DNA of 64,000 nt, from contig CM062297.1 in the NCBI GenBank assembly GCA_031216915.1, forward strand, positions 179,638,350 through 179,702,349, read 5' to 3'. Shown in pieces: positions 22,111 to 31,473 of this stretch. The translations under genes were made by a program, and so were the position numbers. How positions within the stretch are numbered: the first letter of the stretch is position 1; the number at the start of each line of letters is the position of its first letter. Under the pieces are notes generated by a model. It saw nothing but the letters and a program-made list of their open reading frames with translations, had not been told where the DNA came from and searched no databases. This stretch comes from Pictodentalium vernedei (taxonomy: Eukaryota > Mollusca > Scaphopoda > Dentaliida > Dentaliidae).

Positions 22111-23085
22111 TGAATTGCTCGATTTATACGTTCTCTTGTCTATCTAGTGTTACAAGAGATTCAGACTGGGGCAAACATTTGGTGGTTGACTCAGAGAGTG
22201 CCGCCGCAGTTGCCGGACCCGAGTGTGGCTGTTATGACGGTTGCCAGTCAAACAGATTGGGATATAATACTGATCCCTACGGATTCGAAGTGCCAGGGTC
22301 TTTGGGTTCCGCAGTCTTTTAGCAATCAGTTTAACTTCCGCGGAATAATGTTTTTTAGGCTTGCTTTATGTCATTGCATGAACGTTATTCAGAAACGCAT
22401 GCCCAAATTCCTGTCCTTTAATTCGACAGTAGTGGCGTATCTCCAGAACCAGGGAGGCACTCTTTCGTTTCCGTTATTCAATTTAATGGAAAGAATCCGT
22501 CTGTTGGTTATAGTACACCAAGTTCAGTTTTGGTCCGTCATATTCCGGGTCGTCTGATTGTTTTATCGGACTCCCGTTCTCTTACGGGTCGCTTGTTGCT
22601 GTCAGAATGGACTCTCAACAAACAAGTATTCAATCAGATTTGCTATCTATGGGAGCGCCCAATGATGATTTATTTATGACACAGCTTGCTAATCAATTGC
22701 AGACGTATGTGTTGGCTTGTCCAGATCTCTGAGCTAATATTGTTAACGCTCTATTGATCTATAGGACGGAATGATAGGATACGCGTATCCTCCGGCACTG
22801 TTGTTTTAGCAGGTATTGCTAAGATAAACAACCACAATACATTTCTGTTGATAGCATCTCTATCTTCACAGAGATCATGAGTAATTTACTCTCTTGTCTA
22901 CTGTGGGTCTTAACGTGAAATCTTCCTCTATGTGAGGATCTTTTTCACTGGGTAAATCGTGTCATCTTTATCACAACCAGCAAGGTCGCAACCTTCATGT
23001 ATTCCGTTGTGTGGTCCGTATTGCATTGTAAGCACTGTACTGGACAAGCTTTGGACGCGATTTCTTACTATAGGAGATCCTCTTC
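22110..23085 (+). pseudogene. Remnant RNase H/methyltransferase-like region of DIRS copy B
   Basis: Joins gag directly to the RNase H part; the RT core, including the YLDD motif, is deleted. In the longest open piece (22147-22557) the RNase H acidic residues are lost: TDAS has become TVAS, KEMM has become RGIM and SDN has become SFN. Stops follow. The methyltransferase-like part is recognisable only at DNA level. Confidence 0.85.
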
Positions 23086-23182
23086 TTCGCTATTCTATGC
23101 GGCTAAAGTGGAGGCTCTTCCGTCATGGTGTAGGGATCATTATGTTCATATTGTTGATCCCTCCATACTACTCATGGCTATT

Positions 23183-23436
23183 TCTTTTCAACCTACTCAC
23201 AATTGTTTACAATTGGCTGTAACATAAGTGCAAGCCCTACTTCGGAACTAACTCAAGCTTTTAGAATCTTTTCCAAACGAGTTGGAAAAGTACTAGAGTG
23301 CAAAAAGCACGAAAAAGATCGAAAAAAGGGTCGAGCGAGACCAGCGCTCGAAATTACAGGTACTCTCTCTGCACACCTCTTGCGTTTACCGAGCGCATGC
23401 GCAACAACTGTGACGTCAATTCCTTTATTTTCCGCC
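23183..23436 (+). repeat. Left inverted terminal repeat of element C
   Basis: From about 23197 inward it is the reverse complement of the right ITR with only a few mismatches. The outermost bases differ between ends, as usual in DIRS. Confidence 0.92.
23393..23418. promoter_or_regulatory. NRF1-like palindrome plus full CRE in left ITR of element C
   Basis: GCGCATGCGC (23393-23402) and TGACGTCA (23411-23418) lie about 250 bp upstream of the gag ATG. Both recur in mirror order in the right ITR (TGACGTCA 29395-29402, GCGCATGCGC 29411-29420). They are likely host-factor sites of the element promoter; the role is inferred from consensus only. Confidence 0.55.
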
Positions 23437-23667
23437 ATTGTTCATGGTCGGAAATTTTTGTGACTCGTGCTGTTTATGCTATTAATTCTTCGTGAACAAC
23501 TTATTAATCATCTTTAGTGTGCTACTGGATTGTATCCTTTTTCAAGCTACCAAATTATTATTCTCATTTAATGTTAATTTGTATTATTATTGCTGTTCTT
23601 TTCACACTTTATCATTACCTTCGTTCTGTTTTCCGTCGGCGGGAAGCTTGATTATTGTATTTATATC

Positions 23668-26103
23668 ATGCCTAAGACTATTCCTTGTACCTCTTGTTTG
23701 CAGGTGAAACATGTGGACGATTCCCATACCACATGTGTCACTTGCAACAATTGCACTCAGGCCCAATCATGTGGTATCTGTGGGGTTTGGTCCTCTAAAT
23801 TTTGGGCTTCTGTTAACAAGGTGGTTCTTTCCAGAGCTAGAACCCCTCGTTCTCGGGGTAAGGGTAGCCGTGCCATTGCAGACATTTCTGCTGGTGCACG
23901 TGGTGACTCTGTCACACAGGATTCGGATCTGACTTCTGTGGTGAGCTCCTCTGCAACTGTTGACGGTGTTTGTTCAGTGATTCCTGATGAGGAGACCGCG
24001 GTCTCTTTGTCTTCGGATGTCACTATTGAGGCGTCTGTTTTCGTTGAGAGCTTTTCCGAGGTCAGCTCGGTAACCCTCTCCGATCTGCCTCCTACACCGT
24101 CGACCGTTGTTGAGGGGGTTGCTACTCCAGATCCTATTCTGTCTGATGGTGGCTCTTCCATCTCCTCTGGGGATGGTCTACAGTCTCGGGGGACCGAGGC
24201 TGTATCTGCTGGTGTGTCTGTGTGTTCTCAGCCTCCCCCAGCCTCGCGGCGAGGCTGTGCGGGTTTGCTGTCTGCTCCGTCTCATCTGGCTAGGTTTGCT
24301 CCTAGTCGGTTGAGCCGGTCGGTCACTTCGGCAGCGATTCCTCGTCCCTCGAGTGAATCGTTTATTGTTCCACCTTCGCCTGCTAGTGTGCCGGCTAGCG
24401 GGATGGTGTTGGGACGTTGGCATCCAGGGCCTGCTGTTCGGCAGCGGTCAGTGACAGCCCCGGTTAGCTGTCACTCTCGGAACCTTCCTCCGGTGATTCC
24501 TCACTGTGTTCCGAGTCTGGGTGTCGATCGATGCTTGCCGTCGGTCTCAGAGGATAGGCAGTTGGGGCCGTCTGCTGCGCAGAGGTCAATGACAGGTTCC
24601 TGTCATTCTTGGGACAATCCTCCGGTGTCTTCTCACCGTGTCCTAGGTCCAGCTACCGATCGACGTGCGCCGTCGGTCCCTTTCGAGGATTTGCAGGCAG
24701 GGCCTTCTGTTTCGCAGAGGCCAGTGATGGCTCCTGGGCGTCACAATCGGGACTATCCTCCGGTGTCTTCTCACCGTGCTCCTATTCTGTCTGCCGATCG
24801 ACGTTCGCCGTTGGTCTCTTCTGAGGATTTGGGTTCTTCTACCAGAAGGGTCCATTGGGAGGACACTCCGTCGGGCGATTCTGCTGCGACGGATTCTCAG
24901 GGTGACCTGCGCCAGGCCGTTTTGGCGCTCACCCGGTTGCTTTCTGCCAACCCTCAAGTTGGCCTCCCTGTGCCTCCTGAGGCACAACCTCCTTTGGTCG
25001 GTCGCCGAGATGTCTCGCCTGGCCCCTTGGATACTGCACAGTATTCACAGGAGGTTTCTGCTGGTCAGCCCGAGTTGGGCTACGTCTCCTATGCTACGGA
25101 GGATGACGAGTATCTTGAAGGTGATGGTCCCCCCTCGTCAGTCTTGGGGCAGGCTTTGGATTTCGTCTTTGGCTTATTGCCGGACGTTCTACCTTCCGAC
25201 CAGCCTTCTGTGACCGTCCGGCCGCGGTCCACTGTGGAGCGCCGTAACCCTGTTGAGCCTTCTAGCTCCGGGGCTTTGCGTCCTCTGCAATCGGCTCAGG
25301 TGGTTGAGTCCTTCCAGGGCTTAGACGCCAAAATGCGTTCTAAGGCCCTCAAGGGTTCCTTCTTTTCTAGAGCTGATGCCTTTCTGCCTCCATCGCGGTT
25401 TCGTGTTTACGATTCCGTCTCTCCACCAGTCTTCCAAGGGATGACTACTGTGGATGAGGATTCTTCTTCCCTCGGGTTGACTAAGCCTAAGTCGGCAGTT
25501 CTCCCGATGTCGGTAGTTGAGTCTATGGTGGGCCTGTCCCGAGAGATGCTGGGTATGTTATCTCTCGCGGACCATGTCGTCGCTGCTCTGGCTGAATATT
25601 TTCCACCAGGGGAGTTTGATGACGCTCAGGCGCCTTTTCGCGTTTTGTCACAGGCTCTTATGAACTTGACTCACGCTCACGCCTGTAACACGGCCAATTT
25701 GGAGCTGGCACGCCGGGATGCGGTTTTGGATTCTTTACCATCCCTTCCTTCTGAGCAACGTGCTGTTCTGAGGTCTGCCTCTTTGGTAGGACCTCAGTTG
25801 TTCCATGGTTCCGTGGAAGCTGTTCGTGGCGAAGTTCTTCGTCATTCGAAGGACCAGCTTTTGCTGAGACAGCTTGACCCACCTGCTGCTGCGGGTGGGG
25901 GTCGTTCCAGGCCCGCCAAGCGTGCTGCTGCGTCTGCCTCGTCGGCGACGTCGGCTACGCCTTCGGCTCCGTCTGCTCCTTCTGCTCATAAGAAGCGCCG
26001 ACGTGGCCAGGCCCGCTGGCAGCCTAAGGCTGGAAAGTCTCAGGACTCTGTCACTTCCCGAGGTGGTTTCTCCTCTCGGGGGCCTCGTCGAGGCCGCAAG
26101 TGA
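23668..26103 (+). CDS. gag: DIRS Gag-like protein, element C
   Basis: 811 residues, starting at the ATG just before the Cys cluster; the open frame extends 78 nt upstream without an ATG. Residues 7-44 repeat the CxxC ... CxxCxxC ... CxxC-x-W pattern of copy A Gag, which anchors the homology. A Ser/Pro/Val-rich low-complexity part follows and holds about three ~46-residue imperfect repeats (24420-24840; each with GPxxxQRxVxA, PPV and a DRR/DRC segment). A helical core follows, then a basic tail (KKRRRGQ, RGPRRGRK). The protein is presumed to package RNA. TGA stop; the RT frame overlaps in +1. Confidence 0.87.
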   Translation: MPKTIPCTSCLQVKHVDDSHTTCVTCNNCTQAQSCGICGVWSSKFWASVNKVVLSRARTPRSRGKGSRAIADISAGARGDSVTQDSDLTSVVSSSATVDGVCSVIPDEETAVSLSSDVTIEASVFVESFSEVSSVTLSDLPPTPSTVVEGVATPDPILSDGGSSISSGDGLQSRGTEAVSAGVSVCSQPPPASRRGCAGLLSAPSHLARFAPSRLSRSVTSAAIPRPSSESFIVPPSPASVPASGMVLGRWHPGPAVRQRSVTAPVSCHSRNLPPVIPHCVPSLGVDRCLPSVSEDRQLGPSAAQRSMTGSCHSWDNPPVSSHRVLGPATDRRAPSVPFEDLQAGPSVSQRPVMAPGRHNRDYPPVSSHRAPILSADRRSPLVSSEDLGSSTRRVHWEDTPSGDSAATDSQGDLRQAVLALTRLLSANPQVGLPVPPEAQPPLVGRRDVSPGPLDTAQYSQEVSAGQPELGYVSYATEDDEYLEGDGPPSSVLGQALDFVFGLLPDVLPSDQPSVTVRPRSTVERRNPVEPSSSGALRPLQSAQVVESFQGLDAKMRSKALKGSFFSRADAFLPPSRFRVYDSVSPPVFQGMTTVDEDSSSLGLTKPKSAVLPMSVVESMVGLSREMLGMLSLADHVVAALAEYFPPGEFDDAQAPFRVLSQALMNLTHAHACNTANLELARRDAVLDSLPSLPSEQRAVLRSASLVGPQLFHGSVEAVRGEVLRHSKDQLLLRQLDPPAAAGGGRSRPAKRAAASASSATSATPSAPSAPSAHKKRRRGQARWQPKAGKSQDSVTSRGGFSSRGPRRGRK

Positions 26104-28093
26104 AGGTTCTCACCTCGATTCGCCTCCAGTCGGAGGAAGGCTGTCGCTGTTTTACGACCGTTGGACAGAGATAACGTCGGACTCTTGGGTCCTCGACGTC
26201 ATTCATTCCGGTCTGCGACTGTCCTTCCATCGGCACCCCAGTTTATCTCGGGTGCCCCTTCCGACTCAGGTCCCTTCAGATTCTCTGCGTCGGGACCTTC
26301 TGGTGCAGGAGATCGACAATCTCCTCACCAAAGGGGCGATCGAGGTGGTCAGGAACACCCTTTCACCGGGGTTTTACTCGAGACTTTTCTTGGTGCCGAA
26401 GAAAAACGGCCAATTTCGTCCTGTCATCGATCTGAGTACCCTGAACGAGTACATAATTGCTCCTCATTTCAGTATGGAGACTTTCCGGTCGGTTCGACGT
26501 TCAGTTCATCAGGGCGATTTTGCGGCCAGTATCGACCTGAAGGATGCCTACTTCCATGTACCCATTCATCTGGCGTCACGGAAATACCTTCGGTTCTCGT
26601 TTCGGGATCGAGTTTTTCAATTCAGAGCTCTCCCGTTTGGTTTGAACCTGGCTCCTTGGGCCTTCACCCGACTGTTGTCACATGTGCTTGCTTTCCATCG
26701 CACTCAGTCGGCGGTGACTTCGTCCGCCTACCTAGACGACATCCTCCAACGGCACCACGATGCTGCTGTTCTGGAGTTCGATGTCCGGCAGTTTCTTTGC
26801 CTGCTAGCGTCGCTGGGTTTCAGAGTCAATCGCGAGAAGTCGGATCTTCTTCCTTCTCAGCGATTCCGTCATTTGGGGATGGATTTCGACACTCTTCACA
26901 ATGTAGTGTCGGTCCCCCAGGCTCGGGCGACGATTCTTTCCGCCTTGACTCGGGACCTGCTTCAATCTTCCTCGGTCTCGGCCAGGACTTTCCTTCGGAT
27001 GCTGGGCCTTTGCGGTTCGGTGACCGATCTCATTCCGCTCGGTCGCTTGTTTGTCCGACCTCTCCAACACTTCCTGTTGGATCATTGGCGTCCGAATGTA
27101 GATCCGCTGGACCTGGAACTCACTATTCCTCGGTCTCTGCTTTGTCACCTCCGCCCTTGGGCAGATATTCCCTGGCTGACACAGAGTGTTCCGTTGGATC
27201 TTCCTTTGGCCGATCGCATCCTTACTGCGGATGCCAGCGATCGGGGCTGGGGTGCGACGTTGGACCCTCTCGGTCTGTCTACTCACGGAGAGTGGGACAG
27301 CGAGCAGGTGGGCCTTCATATCAACCAGAAGGAGCTCCTTGCTCTTCTGTTGAGTTTTCGGCTTTGGATCCCTCATCTGTCGGACCATGTTGTCCTACTT
27401 CTTTCGGACAATTCGACAGTAGTGGCCTACATACGGAATCAGGGAGGCACTCATTCGATTCCCATGTATCGGCTGTCTCGGGATCTTCTTCTGTTGGCGC
27501 GGGATGTGAACGCTCGGGTGTCCATTCGACACATTCCCGGGCGTCTCAACGTCCTAGCAGACTCCCTGTCCCGACGCGACAGTGTCCTTCCAACCGAATG
27601 GATGCTACATCGGTCGGTGTTTCAGGCGATTTGCGAGCAGTGGGGTCGTCCTCAGGTCGACCTTTTCGCTACTCGCTGGAATCATCAGGTAGAGACTTTT
27701 ATCTCCCCTTGTCCAGATCCTCTGGCATTTGCAGTAGACGCTCTGTCTCTGGACTGGACAGGCTGGGTCGGCTATGCCTTTCCTCCTGCACCGATTCTTC
27801 CTCAAGTTTTAGCGAAGATTCGTGCTTGCAGTTGCAGGATCATTCTGATCACACCCCTGTCTCCACAGAGGGTGTGGATCAATCTGCTGCGGCCTCTATT
27901 GGCCGATCGACCGATTCGTCTACCTCTACGTCGCGATCTTCTTTCACAGGGTCGTCCCAGGAAGTATCACAACAACCTGGCGAGCCTGTCCCTTCACGCC
28001 TGTCTTTTATCAGGTCCAGTCTCCGACGTAGAGGTTTTTCGAGACGATCAGTGGAGTGCATTTCTGCATCGCGGCGACCTTCCACTGGAATGA
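25874..28093 (+). CDS. pol: DIRS reverse transcriptase / RNase H / methyltransferase-like polyprotein, element C
   Basis: Open from 25874 (no ATG), with homology from about 26104 on. RT: FLVPKKNGQFRPVIDLS, SIDLKDAYFH, and catalytic YLDD at residues 286-289. RNase H: D453, E487, D512 and D563 are all present. The C-terminal part has VDLFAT and YAFPPAP motifs, as in the DIRS methyltransferase-like domain. From gag stop to RT stop is 1990 nt, exactly as in copy A, although the proteins are clearly diverged. The last codons (GAA TGA) overlap the ATG of YR. No internal stops and every catalytic residue present, so it is probably functional. Confidence 0.94.
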   Translation: MTHLLLRVGVVPGPPSVLLRLPRRRRRLRLRLRLLLLLIRSADVARPAGSLRLESLRTLSLPEVVSPLGGLVEAASEGSHLDSPPVGGRLSLFYDRWTEITSDSWVLDVIHSGLRLSFHRHPSLSRVPLPTQVPSDSLRRDLLVQEIDNLLTKGAIEVVRNTLSPGFYSRLFLVPKKNGQFRPVIDLSTLNEYIIAPHFSMETFRSVRRSVHQGDFAASIDLKDAYFHVPIHLASRKYLRFSFRDRVFQFRALPFGLNLAPWAFTRLLSHVLAFHRTQSAVTSSAYLDDILQRHHDAAVLEFDVRQFLCLLASLGFRVNREKSDLLPSQRFRHLGMDFDTLHNVVSVPQARATILSALTRDLLQSSSVSARTFLRMLGLCGSVTDLIPLGRLFVRPLQHFLLDHWRPNVDPLDLELTIPRSLLCHLRPWADIPWLTQSVPLDLPLADRILTADASDRGWGATLDPLGLSTHGEWDSEQVGLHINQKELLALLLSFRLWIPHLSDHVVLLLSDNSTVVAYIRNQGGTHSIPMYRLSRDLLLLARDVNARVSIRHIPGRLNVLADSLSRRDSVLPTEWMLHRSVFQAICEQWGRPQVDLFATRWNHQVETFISPCPDPLAFAVDALSLDWTGWVGYAFPPAPILPQVLAKIRACSCRIILITPLSPQRVWINLLRPLLADRPIRLPLRRDLLSQGRPRKYHNNLASLSLHACLLSGPVSDVEVFRDDQWSAFLHRGDLPLE

Positions 28094-29055
28094 CTTATGC
28101 CGCCAAGTGGAAGGTTTTCTGCCGCTGGTGTTCAGATCACAATGTGAATTACCGTGATCCGTCTATCGCTCAAATTGCGGATTTTCTGGTTTTTCTTTTT
28201 GACTCCAAGGGCCTCCAGCCTATTACGATTAAGGGCTATCGGTCTATGCTGTCTGATACTTTCTCTTATGTGGGAAAGCGGTGTATCGGTCGTAATCTTT
28301 TCCTCTCCAAACTTATTCGGCACTTTTCTTTGAAGAGGCCTCGAGTTTTGCGTCTTACACCCAAGTGGAACTTGGCATGGGTGTTGCACTGTTTGGAGGG
28401 GGCGCCTTTCGAGCCTTTATCTGAGACCGACATGCGTTTTCTCACCTATAAGACGGCTTTTCTTCTAGCGTTTGCTTCTGCTCGTCGAGTCAGTGAGCTT
28501 CATGCGCTATCTGTTGATTCTGCCTTCTTCCGAAATGAGGCTAACAGTGTCACATTCACTACTGAATGCTCTTTTCTGGCTAAGAATCAACTCCCCGATT
28601 CGGTACCTCCTCCCATCTGCATTCGGGCTCTCCCTGCTGTAGATGGACGGAGGCCTCTTCTTTGTCCTGTTCGTGCGGTCAAGACTTACATTACTCGCAC
28701 TCAGTTCATTAGGAGGGATCGGAAGAGATTCTTTCTGTCTCTCATTCCTAAGCGGCAGTCTATCTCTTCCCATTCTATTTCCAGGTGGATCTGTCTTGCA
28801 ATCAAGCTGGCTTATTCTCGCTTGTCTGCATCGGATCTTGTTTCGAACTGGCTTAATGCTCACGAGGTTCGTGCCATTTCTACATCCTGGGCGTTCTCCA
28901 ATTCTGTTTCGCTCCGTGATGTTATGAATGCGGCTTACTGGAGGAATGCTTCTACCTTCTCCTCCTTTTATCTCCGCCACCTTCAGCAGCAATCTGAGGA
29001 CCTTTATTCTTTAGGTCCTCTCGTTGCTGCTCAGGCTGTTGTGCACCCTCGTTAA
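28090..29055 (+). CDS. YR: DIRS tyrosine recombinase, element C
   Basis: 321 residues from an ATG that overlaps the RT stop (ATGA, 28090-28093), so stop-restart translation is plausible. The protein starts MTYAAKWKVF and has a full YR active site: Arg in SARRVSEL (28486-28488), His and Arg in HEVR (28861-28872), and Tyr in SFYLR (28969-28971). The spacing of these residues is identical to copy A. The same frame is also open upstream to about 26104 through the whole RT gene, but that part shows no domain and is serine-rich. It catalyses integration of the circular intermediate. Confidence 0.93.
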   Translation: MTYAAKWKVFCRWCSDHNVNYRDPSIAQIADFLVFLFDSKGLQPITIKGYRSMLSDTFSYVGKRCIGRNLFLSKLIRHFSLKRPRVLRLTPKWNLAWVLHCLEGAPFEPLSETDMRFLTYKTAFLLAFASARRVSELHALSVDSAFFRNEANSVTFTTECSFLAKNQLPDSVPPPICIRALPAVDGRRPLLCPVRAVKTYITRTQFIRRDRKRFFLSLIPKRQSISSHSISRWICLAIKLAYSRLSASDLVSNWLNAHEVRAISTSWAFSNSVSLRDVMNAAYWRNASTFSSFYLRHLQQQSEDLYSLGPLVAAQAVVHPR

Positions 29056-29219
29056 ATTGTTTTTGTCGAGGTTGCGCTTCTCTCAGCCTTGTTCTTTTCA
29101 GGTGCCTTCTCTCTTTCTTCATTACAGGTTTTAGTTTTTGTTCTCTGCCATCCTTGCTTTCGTTCTGCTACTCTTGTTGGTATTGGTTATGTGATTCACC
29201 TCCTCCTATTGTTTATTCA
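29056..29219 (+). other. 3' untranslated region of element C
   Basis: Short T-rich noncoding spacer between YR and the ICR. No coding sequence. Confidence 0.6.
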
Positions 29220-29308
29220 GCCAATTGTAAACAATTGTGAGTAGGTTGAAAAGAAATTAAAATTTTTTAGTTAATTTTGTTTCTTAACATACCTACCACA
29301 ATTGTTTA
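29220..29308. repeat. Internal complementary region of element C
   Basis: The left half is the reverse complement of the left terminus (about 23183-23219) and the right half that of the right terminus (about 29600-29645). Together they spell the circle junction. Confidence 0.9.
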
Positions 29309-29378
29309 CCGGAGGCCCACCCTCCTTGGGGATATCTTTGATATCGATGCCTCCCCGCTAAATCACAAACTTCTCGTT

Positions 29379-29660
29379 GGCGGAAATACGGAATTGACGT
29401 CACGGTTGTTGCGCATGCGCTCGGTAAACGCAAGAGGTGTGCAGAGAGAGTACCTGTAATTTCGAGCGCTGGTCTCGCTCGACCCTTTTTTCGATCTTTT
29501 TCGTGCTTTTTGCACTCTAGTACTTTTCCAACTCGTTTGGAAAAGATTCTAAAAGCTTGAGTTAGTTCCGAAGTAGGGCTTGCACTTATGTTACAGCCAA
29601 TTGTAAACAATTGTGGTAGGTATGTTAAGAAACAAAATTTACTAAAAAATTTTAATTTTT
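29379..29660 (-). repeat. Right inverted terminal repeat of element C
   Basis: Mirror of 23183-23436, including the CRE and NRF1-like motif. It ends in an A/T-rich terminus, after which the YR remnant of copy B resumes (AGTATACTTG). Confidence 0.9.
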
Positions 29661-30495
29661 TAGTATACTTGTTTCACAAGATCTACTGCAGCCTGTTATT
29701 ATTTAGGTTATAGGTTTATGTTACCTCATACCTATGCACTCTACGATAGTTTACAATTGAGTCTTTTGTCTCTTTATCTAAGTCAGTTAGTAACTTTTTG
29801 ATAAATAGACTTAGAATCTTTAGATTAAATTCCTATACGGATTTTAACTTCGGTTCTTATTTAGCTAAGTAATCATTTGAGCCTCTGGAAACAGTAGTTT
29901 TCAAATTCTGACCTTTTAGACAGTAATTCTGTTGGTTTCTCTTTTACTGTAGAGTCAGTGAGTTTCATGCCCTATCGATGGATGATTTTCACTTTCATAG
30001 TTTCGGAATCAATACTTCCGTTACTATTTAGGTTGGATTGTTGCATAAGAGTTAGGCTCCTATTATCCGGAACCTATTATTTTAAGGTCCTTCCGTCTTC
30101 GTATGGGCATAGGCCTTTACTCTTTCCGGGTACAGTTTATGTATTTGTAAACAGATATCTGTTTATTACAAAGGGCGTAAGCTTCTTCTGTCTTTGATGT
30201 CTAGTAGAAGGACGTTACGCTCCATTTTATTGTTAATGGATTCTATTAACTATCGGTACTGCTTATGGTATATCATTGACTTAGCAGTTGTGCTTAAGAT
30301 TTCGGCTCATGAAGTAAGAGTTCTTCTACTTCTTGGGCTTACATTAATAGTGTCGCTATTATAGATTTTTGAAGGCCGCTCATTGCGCTCAGCCATCCAC
30401 ATTCATGAATTTTATCTTAGAAATATCGAGTCAATTTCTGGAGGCCTCTATTGTTAGGTCTATTATCTACTGCTCAGAATGTCATTCACTTAACA

Positions 30496-31086
30496 GTTGC
30501 TACTATAGCTAGGTAGGCTGTCTGTTTCGGCAGTGTCTCCGTTCGGCTGCCCTCTTCGCTCTGGGCTATTTGACCCAGGGCAAGAAAAAGGGGGGGGGGG
30601 GGGGGAGGGTGTTCCCTTGGGTCACCTGTTTTACTATGAAAACAAGGGGATACCTCCTCCGGAGTTAGTAATTCTGAGCTGTTATTGGGATGGTTGTTTA
30701 GTGAGAAGTTTAGGTTTTTAAAATTCATTCAAGTCTTAGTTTTTAAAGTATAGCTTTTGAATATTGCATATGTCAACGGACATGATTATGCAATTCTCAG
30801 ACACTTTTAGGAGTATAAGAGTCTCTATTCTCTAGACTTACTTTATTATTGGCTTACTTTAAAAATTATTAGTATAAGGATTATATTGGATATTAATAGA
30901 GTACATGGATGTATGAAGCTCAATTTTGGAAGGTGTTGTATCTTTCTAATTTATCATAAATAAGAAAGATACATGTAAGGCCTATTACTTCTTTTCCCTA
31001 CAGGGGATGACTCTATTTTATTTTATTGAGCGTATTCCATTTTGCTCTATGTCCTTGGCCCTCCAGCCTTTTTACTATTCAGCTAT
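30496..31086 (+). other. 3' untranslated region of DIRS copy B
   Basis: Corresponds to copy A 6053-6654. It keeps the G run (about 30588-30607) and the GTATCTTTCT/AGAAAGATAC hairpin (about 30946-30973). Confidence 0.6.
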
Positions 31087-31168
31087 GTCTGGGTCATTGG
31101 TACAGTATAAAAATGTTAAAAAATTTATAGTAATTTATATATTTTTTATACTTACCAATGACCCAGAC
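31087..31168. repeat. Internal complementary region of DIRS copy B
   Basis: Identical in layout to copy A. 31115-31168 is the reverse complement of 31417-31470, and the left half matches the left terminus. Confidence 0.9.
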
Positions 31169-31242
31169 GGGGATGGCCCTCCCAGGAGTTGGGAACTCTT
31201 GCCTCCCCGCTGAGTACATAGCGCTTACCAGGCACTGGTTAT

Positions 31243-31470
31243 TAGAATGATTAATGGCGCCAATTTCGGAACGTCCTTGACACTGCGCATGCGCAGTAGG
31301 GGCGAAGTGTGGAGGGCCTTTCAGGACATGTTTTCTTTAGTTTTAGATGCAAATTTTGGGGATTGGGGGGCAAAATTTGTGTTTGGCCCTATATTTTAAG
31401 AGTTAGCACCAGCTATGTCTGGGTCATTGGTAAGTATAAAAAATATATAAATTACTATAAATTTTTTAAC
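31243..31470 (-). repeat. Right inverted terminal repeat of DIRS copy B
   Basis: Mirror of the left ITR with about one difference. Carries TGCGCATGCGCA at 31284-31295 and ends in AAC at 31470. Confidence 0.92.
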
Positions 31471-31473
31471 TTT

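Larger units (their letters stand above)
23183..29660 (+). mobile_element. DIRS-like retrotransposon, element C (complete, intact)
   Basis: A second DIRS family inside copy B, with a complete set of parts: left ITR (23183-23436), gag, RT/RNase H/methyltransferase-like frame, YR, ICR (29220-29308) and right ITR (29379-29660). The ICR is complementary to the joined termini. The ITRs are almost identical and all frames are open, so it is young. Its coding part is GC-richer than its surroundings and only distantly similar to copy A. No target duplication is visible, as expected for YR integration. Confidence 0.94.
23086..30495 (+). pseudogene. Tyrosine recombinase remnant of DIRS copy B, split by element C
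   Basis: The 5' part (about 23086-23182) and 3' part (about 29660-30495) match the YR gene of copy A on both sides of the insertion point, which lies in the core-binding domain. Both parts carry stops and frameshifts. The Box I region is mutated (about 29935-29970). Confidence 0.85.
18083..31470 (+). mobile_element. DIRS-like retrotransposon, copy B (decayed, interrupted by element C)
   Basis: Same family as copy A, shown by left ITR, leader, gag, RNase H, YR, ICR (31087-31168) and right ITR in the same order. The interior is badly damaged: a tandem duplication of the gag middle, deletion of most of RT (equivalent to A about 2810-4105), many stops, and loss of RNase H catalytic residues. A 6.5-kb DIRS element of another family interrupts YR. 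In contrast, its left and right ITRs differ at only about one base. It cannot encode its own RT. Confidence 0.92.
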
